A stretch of 64,000 nt of DNA from Comamonadaceae bacterium (GTDB lineage Bacteria; Pseudomonadota; Gammaproteobacteria; Burkholderiales; Burkholderiaceae_C). The translations under genes and the position numbers were made by a program. The DNA lies in contig JAJTEW010000010.1 in NCBI GenBank assembly GCA_021299875.1, positions 62,001 to 126,000 on the forward strand. The letters run 5' to 3'. The notes under the pieces were generated by a model. That model was not told where the DNA came from and did no database searches. It saw nothing but the letters and a program-made list of their open reading frames with translations. Positions 55,186-63,673 of the stretch are shown one piece after another; the first letter of the stretch is position 1, and each line of letters opens with the position of its first letter.

Positions 55186-56367
55186 ATGGAAGACATCGTC
55201 ATCGTTGCAGCCGCACGCACCGCCGTGGGCAAATTTGGCGGCTCGCTCGCCAAGACCCCCGCCACCGAGTTGGGCAGCATCGTCATCCAGGGTTTGCTGG
55301 AGCGCAGTGGTTTGCCCGTGGACGCCATTGGTGAAGTCATCATGGGCCAGGTGCTGGCCGCAGGCGTGGGCCAAAACCCTGCCCGCCAAGCCATGATGAA
55401 AGCCGGTGTGGCCAAAGAAACCCCGGCCCTGACCATCAACGCGGTGTGCGGCTCAGGCCTCAAGGCCGTGATGCTGGCCGCGCAAGCCGTCGCTTGGGGC
55501 GACAGCGAAATCGTCATCGCTGGTGGCCAGGAAAACATGAGCGCCAGCCCGCATGTGTTGAACGGCAGCCGCGACGGCCAGCGCATGGGCGAATGGAAGA
55601 TGACCGACACCATGATCGTGGACGGCCTCTGGGACGTTTACAACCAGTACCACATGGGCATCACCGCCGAGAACGTGGCCAAGGCCCATGGCATCACCCG
55701 TGACATGCAAGACGCGCTTGCCGCAGGCAGCCAGCGCAAAGCCGCTGCTGCGCAAGACGCTGGCAAATTCAAGGACGAAATCGTCGATGTGCTGATCCCT
55801 CAGCGCAAGGGCGATGCGCTGGTGTTCAACACCGACGAGTTCATCAACAAGAAAACCACTGTGGAAGTGTTGGCCGGTTTGCGCCCCGCCTTTGACAAGG
55901 TCGGCAGTGTGACGGCGGGTAACGCTTCGGGCATCAACGACGGCGCTGCTGCCGTGATGGTCATGAGTGCCAAAAAAGCCGCTGCTTTGGGCCTCAAGCC
56001 CTTGGCCCGTATTGTGGCTTTTGGCACCAGTGGTCTGGACCCCGCCACCATGGGCATGGGCCCTGTGCCCGCTTCGCAAAAAGCGCTGGCCCGTGCAGGC
56101 TGGAAAGCCCAAGACGTGGACCTGTTCGAGTTGAATGAAGCCTTTGCAGCGCAAGCTTGCGCCGTGAACCAGGCGCTGGACATCGATCCGGCCAAAGTCA
56201 ACGTCAACGGCGGCGCGATTGCCATCGGTCACCCCATCGGCGCGTCAGGTTGCCGTATTTTGGTGACTTTGTTGCACGAAATGCAGCGCACCCAAGCCCA
56301 AAAAGGCCTGGCCGCTTTGTGCATCGGTGGTGGCATGGGCGTGTCCCTGGCCATCGAGCGCGTTTAA
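55186..56367 (+). CDS. phaA: Acetyl-CoA C-acetyltransferase (beta-ketothiolase)
   Basis: Condenses two acetyl-CoA to acetoacetyl-CoA for polymer synthesis, 393 residues. The active-site cysteine is in LTINAVCGSGLKAVML, with GHPIGASGCR and the C-terminal CIGGGMGVSLAIE holding the second Cys. The start at 55186 (MEDIVIVAAAR) is set by the TTGGAGAC site; the frame begins at 55162. Second gene of the pha operon. Confidence 0.97.
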   Translation: MEDIVIVAAARTAVGKFGGSLAKTPATELGSIVIQGLLERSGLPVDAIGEVIMGQVLAAGVGQNPARQAMMKAGVAKETPALTINAVCGSGLKAVMLAAQAVAWGDSEIVIAGGQENMSASPHVLNGSRDGQRMGEWKMTDTMIVDGLWDVYNQYHMGITAENVAKAHGITRDMQDALAAGSQRKAAAAQDAGKFKDEIVDVLIPQRKGDALVFNTDEFINKKTTVEVLAGLRPAFDKVGSVTAGNASGINDGAAAVMVMSAKKAAALGLKPLARIVAFGTSGLDPATMGMGPVPASQKALARAGWKAQDVDLFELNEAFAAQACAVNQALDIDPAKVNVNGGAIAIGHPIGASGCRILVTLLHEMQRTQAQKGLAALCIGGGMGVSLAIERV

Positions 56368-56487
56368 CCAAAACCCGCCGCTCAAGCTGCGTGGGTCGGT
56401 GCACTGTCCAGTTGTATAAGGGCAGCCGACCCTGCGAGTTTGGGTGGTTTTCTGCGATCTCAACACACTCATCACCAGGAGACAATC

Positions 56488-57225
56488 ATGAGTCAAAAAG
56501 TAGCTTACGTCACAGGTGGCATGGGCGGTATCGGTACCGCGATTTGCCAACGCCTTCATCAAGAAGGCTTCAAGGTCATCGCCGGTTGCGGCCCGACCCG
56601 CGACTTCACCAAATGGCTGGACGAGCAAAAAGCTCTCGGCTTTACTTTCTACGCCTCGGTGGGCAATGTGGGCGACTGGGAATCCACCGTGGAAGCCTTC
56701 ACCAAGGCCAAGGCTGAGCATGGCAGCATTGATGTGTTGGTCAACAACGCCGGCATCACCAAGGACCGCATGTTCTTGAAGATGACCCGTGAAGACTGGC
56801 AAGCCGTGATGAACACCAACCTGGACTCCATGTTCAACGTGACCAAACAAGTGGTCGCCGACATGGTCGAAAAAGGCTGGGGCCGGATCATCAACATCAG
56901 CTCGGTCAACGGCGAAAAAGGTCAAGCCGGTCAAACCAACTACTCGGCTGCCAAAGCCGGTATGCACGGATTCTCGATGGCCTTGGCCCAAGAGCTGGCC
57001 ACCAAGGGCGTGACGGTCAACACCGTGAGCCCTGGCTACATTGGCACCGACATGGTCAACGCCATCCGTCCTGATGTGTTGGAAAAGATCGTGGCCACCG
57101 TGCCCGTCAAGCGCTTGGGTAAACCCAGCGAGATCGCCTCCATCATCGCCTGGATGGCCAGCGAAGACGGTGGTTACACCACCGGCGCTGACTTCGCCGT
57201 CAACGGCGGTTTGCACATGGGCTGA
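56488..57225 (+). CDS. phaB: Acetoacetyl-CoA reductase
   Basis: Short-chain dehydrogenase making (R)-3-hydroxybutyryl-CoA, 245 residues. The cofactor motif YVTGGMGGIGTAI is atypical of standard TGxxxGxG but matches PhaB; the catalytic Tyr-Lys pair is in NYSAAKAGMHG; Ser is in NISSVNGEKGQ. A CAGGAGACA site precedes the ATG. The third gene of the operon; a bidirectional terminator follows. Confidence 0.96.
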   Translation: MSQKVAYVTGGMGGIGTAICQRLHQEGFKVIAGCGPTRDFTKWLDEQKALGFTFYASVGNVGDWESTVEAFTKAKAEHGSIDVLVNNAGITKDRMFLKMTREDWQAVMNTNLDSMFNVTKQVVADMVEKGWGRIINISSVNGEKGQAGQTNYSAAKAGMHGFSMALAQELATKGVTVNTVSPGYIGTDMVNAIRPDVLEKIVATVPVKRLGKPSEIASIIAWMASEDGGYTTGADFAVNGGLHMG

Positions 57226-57286
57226 TGCTTTTGTTTTGACCTGCTGGGCAAAGCCAGGTGGGGCAAAACACGTTGCTGCATAAGCC

Positions 57287-57315
57287 AAAAAAAACCCGCC
57301 TCGGCGGGTTTTTTT
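57287..57315. terminator. Bidirectional terminator between phaB and qmcA
   Basis: AAAAAAAACCCGC (57287-57299) and GCGGGTTTTTTT (57304-57315) form a perfect stem around CTCG, with T runs on both strands. phaB (plus) and the SPFH gene (minus) converge here. Confidence 0.92.
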
Positions 57316-57332
57316 GCGTCAACAGGGCAATT

Positions 57333-58253
57333 TCAATGGCCCGCTTGCTTGCCCGTGCTCACCATCTGCATGGCCGAGGCGATCAGGCCAGACACTTCGC
57401 TCATGTTGCCAGGCACGATCAGGGTGGTTTGGGCGTCTTGCGCCACTTTGGCGTAAGCCTGCACCGCTTGCTCGGCCACTTTGAGTTGCACGGCTTGCTC
57501 TCCCCCGGGCTGGCGGATGGCACTGGCAATGCGTTCAATCGCCTGGGCTGTGGCGTTGGCCATTTCGGTGATGGCGGCGGCATCGCCTTGGGCCTTGTTG
57601 ATGGCGGCTTGCTTTTCGCCTTCAGAACGGGCAATGAAGGCCTCTCGCTCGCCCGTGGCGATGTTGATCTGCTCTTGGCGGCGGCCTTCCGAGGCCGCGA
57701 TCAGGGCACGCTTTTCACGCTCGGCCGTGATTTGCGATTGCATGGCCAGCAAAATTTCTTTGGGCGGTGTCAGGTCCTTGATCTCGTAGCGCAGCACCTT
57801 GACGCCCCAGTTGAGCGCCGCTTCGTCGATGGCGGCGACCACCTGTGCGTTGATGATGTCGCGCTCTTCAAAGGTCTTGTCCAACTCCAGCTTGCCGATC
57901 ACGCTGCGCAAGCTGGTTTGTGCCAGTTGCGTCACCGCCACGATGTAGTTGGACGAGCCATAGCTGGCCAGCTTGGGGTCGGTGACTTGAAAGTACAAGA
58001 TGCCGTCCACCTGCAGTTGCGTGTTGTCGCGGGTGATGCAAATCTGGCTGGGCACGTCGAGCGGAATTTCTTTCAGGCTGTGTTTCTGGATCACGTTGTC
58101 GACAAAGGGCACCACAAAGTTCAGACCCGGGGCCAGACTGGCATGGAACTTACCTAGTCTTTCGACCACCCAGGCCTCTTGTTGAGGCACGACCTTGACG
58201 GTCTTGACGATGAACAGGATCGCAATGATCACAAGGACGGCAGCGACTTCCAT
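57333..58253 (-). CDS. qmcA: SPFH/band 7 domain membrane protein (QmcA/paraslipin type)
   Basis: A 306-residue inner-membrane scaffold protein. One N-terminal helix (VAAVLVIIAILFIVKTV), the SPFH domain (VPQQEAWVVERLGKFHASLAPG; here as VVPQQEAWVVERLGKF), a long coiled-coil with repeated Glu/Ala (REKRALIAASEGRRQEQ), and a C-terminal hydrophobic SEVSGLIASAMQM are all typical. Such proteins form ring complexes with NfeD partners. It follows the disrupted nfeD on the minus strand. Confidence 0.92.
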   Translation of the reverse strand: MEVAAVLVIIAILFIVKTVKVVPQQEAWVVERLGKFHASLAPGLNFVVPFVDNVIQKHSLKEIPLDVPSQICITRDNTQLQVDGILYFQVTDPKLASYGSSNYIVAVTQLAQTSLRSVIGKLELDKTFEERDIINAQVVAAIDEAALNWGVKVLRYEIKDLTPPKEILLAMQSQITAEREKRALIAASEGRRQEQINIATGEREAFIARSEGEKQAAINKAQGDAAAITEMANATAQAIERIASAIRQPGGEQAVQLKVAEQAVQAYAKVAQDAQTTLIVPGNMSEVSGLIASAMQMVSTGKQAGH

Positions 58254-58289
58254 GGCATTTCTCCCTTTTAAATGGTTTGAGCGGTGTGC

Positions 58290-58644
58290 TCAGCGTTTTT
58301 CAAGAACCAGGCGGTTGCCGGCCATGGCCTGAATTCGGTAAACGCCTGTCGTGGCAATCTGACCCGGGGCCAGCACGGCAGTCCAGCTTGCCCCCCAGTT
58401 GTTGGTCTTGTGCTTCTTGTGGCGTGGTGGTTTGGCGCTTGCGCCATTGGCCCAACAAGACAGCCCCCAAACCGCCCACCATGGCTGCGGCGACCAATTG
58501 TGTGCTCAGGCCATGGTCTGCCATGGCCACCAAGGCTGCAGCGACGGCCCCCAGACCCAGCATCAGCAGATAAAAAGTGCCGGTCAACAACTCCAGTGCC
58601 ACCAAGACACCAGCCAAAACCCACCACATCGTTGAATCACCCAT
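58290..58644 (-). pseudogene. NfeD family protein, frameshifted and shortened
   Basis: The frame from 58644 starts MGDSTMWWVLAGVLVALELL and continues as a normal NfeD membrane part to QEAQDQQLG, then reads nonsense and stops at 58300. The expected C-terminal end (WTAVLAPGQIATTGVYRIQA then GNRLVLEKR) is present in another frame and stops at 58290. The switch falls at a run of six G (58391-58396, minus strand); five G would join them as QQLGASWTAVLAPG. The joined protein would be about 117 residues, some 25-30 shorter than typical, because most of the OB-fold is missing. Either a real disruption or a sequencing error. Confidence 0.75.
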
Positions 58645-59152
58645 CTCGATTTCTCCTTGCTCAAGCTGGCATTCTCAGTCTCAAGACCGGCGTTCATTAA
58701 ACACCCTGTTGCAATGGATTGTGAAGCTTTGTTTTCAAGGTCGCAGCCAGGTAGGGACATACAGCCGCATGCATTTCCATGAATACCCACGCTGGCGCCT
58801 GTCGGTGGCGCCGAGGATGGACGCGCTTGATGAAGCAATTTTTGCAACAGAACGCCCACAGTTTCAGTTGGGGCCAAGCCTGGCCCATCAGAGATAGAAC
58901 GAGCAAGCAGTGGTCCGCATCCTTCAGGCTACCCCCTTGTGTCCGGCGTTACATCACCCAACCAATACCCGCTTGTGAGACGCCAGCGATGACCATCTTG
59001 CGCTACCCCGCGCGTCAAGTTGAGACCGACGCAAGCCCATGCTTTTTGCGTTCGCTGGAAAACTGATTTTCCGCTTCTGTATTGTTGAGCCAAGGCTTTT
59101 TCTAAATACTCTTAAATATCTACTCCAGCCATTCGATACAAAACCTTTGTCC
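58645..59152. other. Gene-poor 500-base stretch before the catabolic cluster
   Basis: No recognisable gene, tRNA, repeat or transposase. Open frames here (for example plus 58779-59066) show no family features. It marks the change from housekeeping DNA to the catabolic genes on the right; the amidohydrolase promoter probably lies at its right end (AT-rich 59080-59130). Confidence 0.6.
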
Positions 59153-60505
59153 ATGAACCGCACCCTGATCCGCGGCGCTACAGTGATCACCATGGACGCC
59201 TTGGGTGATTTGCCTTGTGCCGATGTCCTTGTAACGGACGACAAAATCACACAGATAGCTCCCAAAATCCATGCCGATGGCGCACTGCTCATAGAGGCTA
59301 GCGGCTGCATCATGATCCCCGGCCTGGTCAACGCGCACATGCACACTTGGCAAACTGCATTGCGCGGTCTGGCTGCCAATTGGACGCTGCTGGAGTATTT
59401 TCAAAAAATGCATGCCGGTTTGGCCACTGTGTTCGAGCCCGAGGATCTGCATATTGCAACACTGGTGGGAGCGCTCAACCAACTCAACTGCGGCACGACT
59501 ACGCTGGTGGACTGGTGTCACAACAACAAGACGCCGGCTCACAACGACGCAGCCATCGCTGCTTTATTGGAGTCTGGCATTCGCGCAGCCTTCTTCCATG
59601 GCACGCCAAAACCCGATCCCAAGCCGGGTGAACAACCATTTTGGGCAGTGCCTCATCCGCGCACCGAACTTGAGCGTCTGCTCAAGAGCTATCAGGGGCG
59701 TGAATTGCTCAATGTGCACGCTGCGGTGCTGGGCCCGCACTACTCCACACTGGATGTCGCCCTGCACGACTTTCAGATGATCAAGGCGCTTGGAATTGTG
59801 GGTTCCTTGCACCAAGGTGGGGGTGTAGCGCGCACGCCAGAGGGCTGGATTCAACTGGAAGCTGCCGGTCTTTTGGGCGAGCAGATCAACATCGTGCACG
59901 GCCACGCATTGAGCGACGCGCAGCTCCAACGCTTTTGCGATTTGGGGATGAGCTTCTCTGTCGCGGCAGAAAATGAAATGACACAAGGCCACGGTTATCC
60001 GATCACCGGCAGGCTGCGTCGTCTAGGCAAGGCACCGTCCCTCGGTGTCGATCTGGAGAGTGTGATGGGGGGTGATCTGTTGACCCAGGCCAGGATGGCT
60101 TTGGGGATGCAGCGCAGTTTGGATAACTTTGAATACCGACTCGTCCACGACAGCATTCCGCCAACATCCACTGTCAGTACACGTGAAGCCTTGCAGTGGG
60201 TCACCGTGGAGGGCGCTCGCATGCTGGGACAACTCCATCGAATTGGCACACTGGCAGTGGGCAAGCAGGCCGATCTGGTGCTGATTCGCTCCGATGATCT
60301 GAACATGCAGCCCGTGCATGATCCCGTCAATACCGTGGTGATGCAGACCACGCTGGCCAACATCGACAGTGTGATGGTGGCGGGACGTTGGAAAAAACGC
60401 CAAGGTCGCTTGCTGGATGTGGTTTTGGCGCCCAAGCTCGCAGCTTTGCAGGCGTCCGGAAAAAAGATCGTGTCGGGACTGGGATGGGTCGTCCCCGGGT
60501 TCTGA
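59153..60505 (+). CDS. Amidohydrolase of the TRZ/ATZ (COG0402) family
   Basis: Metal-dependent hydrolase or deaminase, 450 residues. The metal ligands are in PGLVNAHMHTWQ (HxH), VGSLHQGGG, INIVHGHALSD and LGVDLESVMGG. Relatives act on triazines, cytosine, guanine or other N-heterocycles; the substrate cannot be given. It begins a plus-strand group with the dehydrogenase and maleylacetate reductase, spaced by about 61 and 26 bases. It may release or open a ring before the aromatic-like steps. ATG at 59153; the frame extends upstream but has no ribosome site there. Confidence 0.85.
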   Translation: MNRTLIRGATVITMDALGDLPCADVLVTDDKITQIAPKIHADGALLIEASGCIMIPGLVNAHMHTWQTALRGLAANWTLLEYFQKMHAGLATVFEPEDLHIATLVGALNQLNCGTTTLVDWCHNNKTPAHNDAAIAALLESGIRAAFFHGTPKPDPKPGEQPFWAVPHPRTELERLLKSYQGRELLNVHAAVLGPHYSTLDVALHDFQMIKALGIVGSLHQGGGVARTPEGWIQLEAAGLLGEQINIVHGHALSDAQLQRFCDLGMSFSVAAENEMTQGHGYPITGRLRRLGKAPSLGVDLESVMGGDLLTQARMALGMQRSLDNFEYRLVHDSIPPTSTVSTREALQWVTVEGARMLGQLHRIGTLAVGKQADLVLIRSDDLNMQPVHDPVNTVVMQTTLANIDSVMVAGRWKKRQGRLLDVVLAPKLAALQASGKKIVSGLGWVVPGF

Positions 60506-60566
60506 AATACGAAAGCAAAGGGTCTAGATTCATGACATCACACAATTTTTGAAAGAGGTTCGCACC

Positions 60567-61448
60567 ATGAAGATCCATTTTTTGGGAATCGGCAAGATGG
60601 GCCTGCCTATGGCAATGCATTTAGCGGGTGCCGGTCATGCTTTAACGGCCAATGATCCCAGTGAGGTTCGTCTGGCACTGGCGAGGGCTCAGGGCTTGAC
60701 TGTTGTCAAAGACGATGCTGCTGGTATTGGTGCGGCGGATGTCGTTTTCTCCTCGCTCCCCAACGACTCGGCGCTGTTGGCTGTAGGTGTCTCTGTTGCA
60801 GCCAGTGCACGCTCAGGGACCGTTTTTGTGGACACCAGCACGGTCTCACCGTCTGCTTCGGCCAAGGTGGCCCTTCAGTTGGCGGTCCAAGGCATCGATT
60901 ATGTGCGTGTGGCGGTTTCAGGTAACAACAAGATGGCCGAAGATGCCCAGTTGACCGTTCTGGCGTCCGGGCCCCGTTCTGCTTACGAAAGGGTGCTGCC
61001 ACTGCTGCAGGCTTTGGGGCCTCAACATTTTTACCTTGGCGATGCCGAACAGGCTCGCATGATGAAGCTGGTGGTTAACCTCATGATCGCTCAAACCAGC
61101 GCCATGCTGGCAGAGGCGCTCACACTGGGGCGCAAAGGTGGGTTGGATTGGCAGGACATTTGGCAGGTGTTGACAGCCAGCGCTGTTGCCTCTCCCATTG
61201 TCAAAGCGAAGGCTGTGCAGTTGCAAAATCGGGACTTCACGCCGACCTTCACAGTCGTGCAGATGATCAAAGATCTTGACCTGATTCTTGATGAGGCCGT
61301 GGCCAACAGCATGACGCTTGCGCAAACCGCGATGACACAAGCATTGATGCATTCGGCAGTCAACCAAGGCTTTGGCCAGGATGACTACGCGAGCATCATC
61401 CAAGTTTTGGAACGCGAGGCAGGCCTGGGGCCAGTCAGACAACATTGA
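60567..61448 (+). CDS. NAD(P)-dependent beta-hydroxyacid dehydrogenase (3-hydroxyisobutyrate dehydrogenase family)
   Basis: A 293-residue enzyme with the Rossmann start KIHFLGIGKMGLPMAMHLAGAG, the catalytic segment VRVAVSGNNKMAEDAQLTVL and the lysine in MMKLVVNLMIAQTSAML. The family oxidises or reduces beta-hydroxyacids such as tartronate semialdehyde or 3-hydroxyisobutyrate; substrate unknown. GAAAGAGG precedes the ATG at 60567. Sits between the amidohydrolase and maleylacetate reductase. Confidence 0.88.
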   Translation: MKIHFLGIGKMGLPMAMHLAGAGHALTANDPSEVRLALARAQGLTVVKDDAAGIGAADVVFSSLPNDSALLAVGVSVAASARSGTVFVDTSTVSPSASAKVALQLAVQGIDYVRVAVSGNNKMAEDAQLTVLASGPRSAYERVLPLLQALGPQHFYLGDAEQARMMKLVVNLMIAQTSAMLAEALTLGRKGGLDWQDIWQVLTASAVASPIVKAKAVQLQNRDFTPTFTVVQMIKDLDLILDEAVANSMTLAQTAMTQALMHSAVNQGFGQDDYASIIQVLEREAGLGPVRQH

Positions 61449-61474
61449 TTGGACTGATCTCAAGAGAGGCACCG

Positions 61475-62530
61475 ATGCAATCATTCATGTACACCCCCCA
61501 GCCTGCCCGCGTTATTTTTGGTGCAGGAGCGTTGAACCAGTTGGCGCAGGAAATTGACACCCTCGGATGCAAAAAGGCTTTGGTTCTTTCTACCCCCGAG
61601 CAGCGTGATTCTGCTGAGAGGGTGGCGGGGTTGCTCGGACCACGTGCTGCTGCGGTGTTTGACCGCGCGGTCATGCATGTCCCCATAGAGACGGCCCGCG
61701 AAGCACGTGAGCTGGCGCGCAAGCTTGGCGCTGACTGTGCTGTCGCCATGGGTGGTGGATCGACAACGGGTCTTGGCAAGGCCATAGCGCTGGATTCAGG
61801 TCTTCCAATTGTGGCCATTCCAACCACTTACGCGGGCTCCGAGATGACCCCGATTTATGGCATCACCGAGGCAGGACTCAAGAAGACGGGTCGCGATCTG
61901 CGGGTGCTGCCGCGCACCGTGATATACGACCCCGAACTCACCCTCAGTCTGCCTGCGTCCTTGAGTGTGACCAGTGGCATCAATGCCATAGCGCATGCTG
62001 CCGAAGGGCTTTACGCCGTGGACCGCAACCCAATCATGGACATGATGGCAGAGGAGGGGATTGCGGCAATGGGGCGGGCTTTGCCGTGCATAGTCAAAGA
62101 CAAGGCAGATGCCGTTGCGCGCAGTGATGCGCTCTACGGCGCTTGGCTCTGCGGCACAGTATTAGGTCACGTGGGCATGGCCTTGCACCACAAGCTTTGC
62201 CACACCTTAGGTGGCACCTTCAACTTGCCCCATGCAGATACCCACACGATTGTTTTGCCCCATGCATTGGCCTACAACAGCAGCCATACACCGCAGGCCA
62301 TGGAGCGCATTCGCCGAGCCCTCAATGGTCAGCATGCACCGCAAGCGGTCTACGATCTTGCCCGCGATAATGGCGCTCCCGTAGCGCTCAAAAGTCTTGG
62401 TGTTTCCGAGAAAGACATGGACAAGGCTTGTGAAATCGCCTTGCAAAACCAGTATCCCAATCCGAGACCACTTGAGCGTCGGGCGTTGCGACAGCTGCTA
62501 CAGAACGCATGGGAAGGGGTGCGACCGTGA
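61475..62530 (+). CDS. Maleylacetate reductase
   Basis: Iron-containing alcohol dehydrogenase family enzyme, 351 residues, that reduces maleylacetate to 3-oxoadipate with NAD(P)H. Features: MQSFMYTPQPARVIFGAGAL, VAMGGGSTTGLGKAIAL (cofactor), AIPTTYAGSEMTPIYGIT, and HKLCHTLGGTFNLPHADTH with metal-type histidines, as in TftE/ClcE proteins. The gene is near a hydroxyquinol-type dioxygenase, whose product is maleylacetate, which supports the call. Ribosome site AAGAGAGG. Converges with the LysR gene. Confidence 0.92.
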   Translation: MQSFMYTPQPARVIFGAGALNQLAQEIDTLGCKKALVLSTPEQRDSAERVAGLLGPRAAAVFDRAVMHVPIETAREARELARKLGADCAVAMGGGSTTGLGKAIALDSGLPIVAIPTTYAGSEMTPIYGITEAGLKKTGRDLRVLPRTVIYDPELTLSLPASLSVTSGINAIAHAAEGLYAVDRNPIMDMMAEEGIAAMGRALPCIVKDKADAVARSDALYGAWLCGTVLGHVGMALHHKLCHTLGGTFNLPHADTHTIVLPHALAYNSSHTPQAMERIRRALNGQHAPQAVYDLARDNGAPVALKSLGVSEKDMDKACEIALQNQYPNPRPLERRALRQLLQNAWEGVRP

Positions 62531-62609
62531 AAGCGTAGCCTTCGCTTTCTACCGCACGGAAATTTGGGACTAAGGTGTCGCACTGGGTTGAACTGCCGGG
62601 ATTTTCGCC

Positions 62610-63539
62610 TTAGCTCACGCCAAAGCGCCCGGACCATTTTTTCTCGTAATCCATTCGCTGGAAGTGTTCAACAATGAAGTCGATGAAGGTGCGCACTTTG
62701 GCTGAGAGGTGCTTGCGGCTGGGATATGCCACATTCACCGTCAGGTGGGGCAAATCCCAATCGTCGAGCAAAGGAACCAATCGGCCGGCCACCATGTCGT
62801 CGTAGACGATGTAAGTGGGCTGCACCAAGATGCCCAGACCATCGAATGCGGCGGCGCGCAAAATCTGACCGTCGTTGGACTCCAGCAATCCTTTGACCTG
62901 CAACGTTGTGATCTCACCATGGCGCGTAAAGCGCAGCTCATGGGGATTGTTGGCATAGGTATAAATCAGGAATTGGTGCTGCTGAAGATCCTCCAAGGTC
63001 AGAGGCTTGCCATGGCGCGCCAGATAACGGGGTGAAGCAACAAGTATGCGCCGTGTCCTGGCCAGTCGCCGAACAGTGATGTTGGAGTCGGGTTCGTACT
63101 CCCGTGTGCGGATGGACACATCGATGTTGTTGTCGATGATGTCCAGGTAGCGGTTCGCTGCCTCCACATGAATATTCACGTTGGGATAACGCTCGGTATA
63201 GGCGCGCAGTAATGGCGCAATGTGTTGCATCGAAAAGGAGAGCGATGCTGTTATCCGCAAAGTCCCTGAGGGGTTGAGTGCGCTGGCGTTGACAGCATCT
63301 TCAGCGTCCTGCAGATCGGCGAGCACGGCCTTGCTGCGGTTGAAGAACTCCTGTCCAGTGTCTGTCAGATAAAGACGCCGAGTATTGCGCTCCACGAGGC
63401 GAGAGGCGAGTCTGCTCTCCAAAGCCTGGAGGTGTCGGCTTGCCGCCGCATTGGAGAGGCCAAGTGCTTCAGCGGCACGGCTGATGCTGCCCGTCTCGGC
63501 AACCTGGATGAAGAGCTGGATTTCTACGAAGCGGTCCAC
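62610..63539 (-). CDS. LysR family transcriptional regulator
   Basis: A 309-residue LTTR. The N-terminal helix-turn-helix is [30 protein letters not shown] (quoted in part: [20 protein letters not shown]); the effector domain has DISIRTREYEPDSNITVRRL-like sequence and ends MDYEKKWSGRFGVS. The start is GTG at 63539 behind AAGGAG. It diverges from the dioxygenase gene with a 134-base gap that contains a T-N11-A operator. Probably the activator of the catabolic genes. Confidence 0.93.
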   Translation of the reverse strand: MDRFVEIQLFIQVAETGSISRAAEALGLSNAAASRHLQALESRLASRLVERNTRRLYLTDTGQEFFNRSKAVLADLQDAEDAVNASALNPSGTLRITASLSFSMQHIAPLLRAYTERYPNVNIHVEAANRYLDIIDNNIDVSIRTREYEPDSNITVRRLARTRRILVASPRYLARHGKPLTLEDLQQHQFLIYTYANNPHELRFTRHGEITTLQVKGLLESNDGQILRAAAFDGLGILVQPTYIVYDDMVAGRLVPLLDDWDLPHLTVNVAYPSRKHLSAKVRTFIDFIVEHFQRMDYEKKWSGRFGVS

Positions 63540-63570
63540 ACGTTCTCCTTTTTGGTACTTTAACTGGATT

Positions 63571-63589
63571 TTTTCCGCTGGTCGGAAAA
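63571..63589. promoter_or_regulatory. LysR-type operator (T-N11-A) upstream of the dioxygenase gene
   Basis: TTTTCCG (63571-63577) and CGGAAAA (63583-63589) form a perfect dyad with a 5-base centre; T at 63574 and A at 63586 give the T-N11-A form. It lies in the divergent LysR/dioxygenase region, about 85 bases before the dioxygenase start. Confidence 0.8.
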
Positions 63590-63673
63590 GACATTTGCAT
63601 CAGCTCACTTTTTCAAATCACCTTGAGCGTTTAAAGTTAATCCACTGAAGTATGAAAAGCAGGAGACTGGCGC

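Noticed and set aside
58577..58897. Plus-strand frame of about 106 codons as a gene or transposase remnant
   Set aside because: No family motif, no ribosome site and composition like a chance frame; part overlaps nfeD on the other strand.
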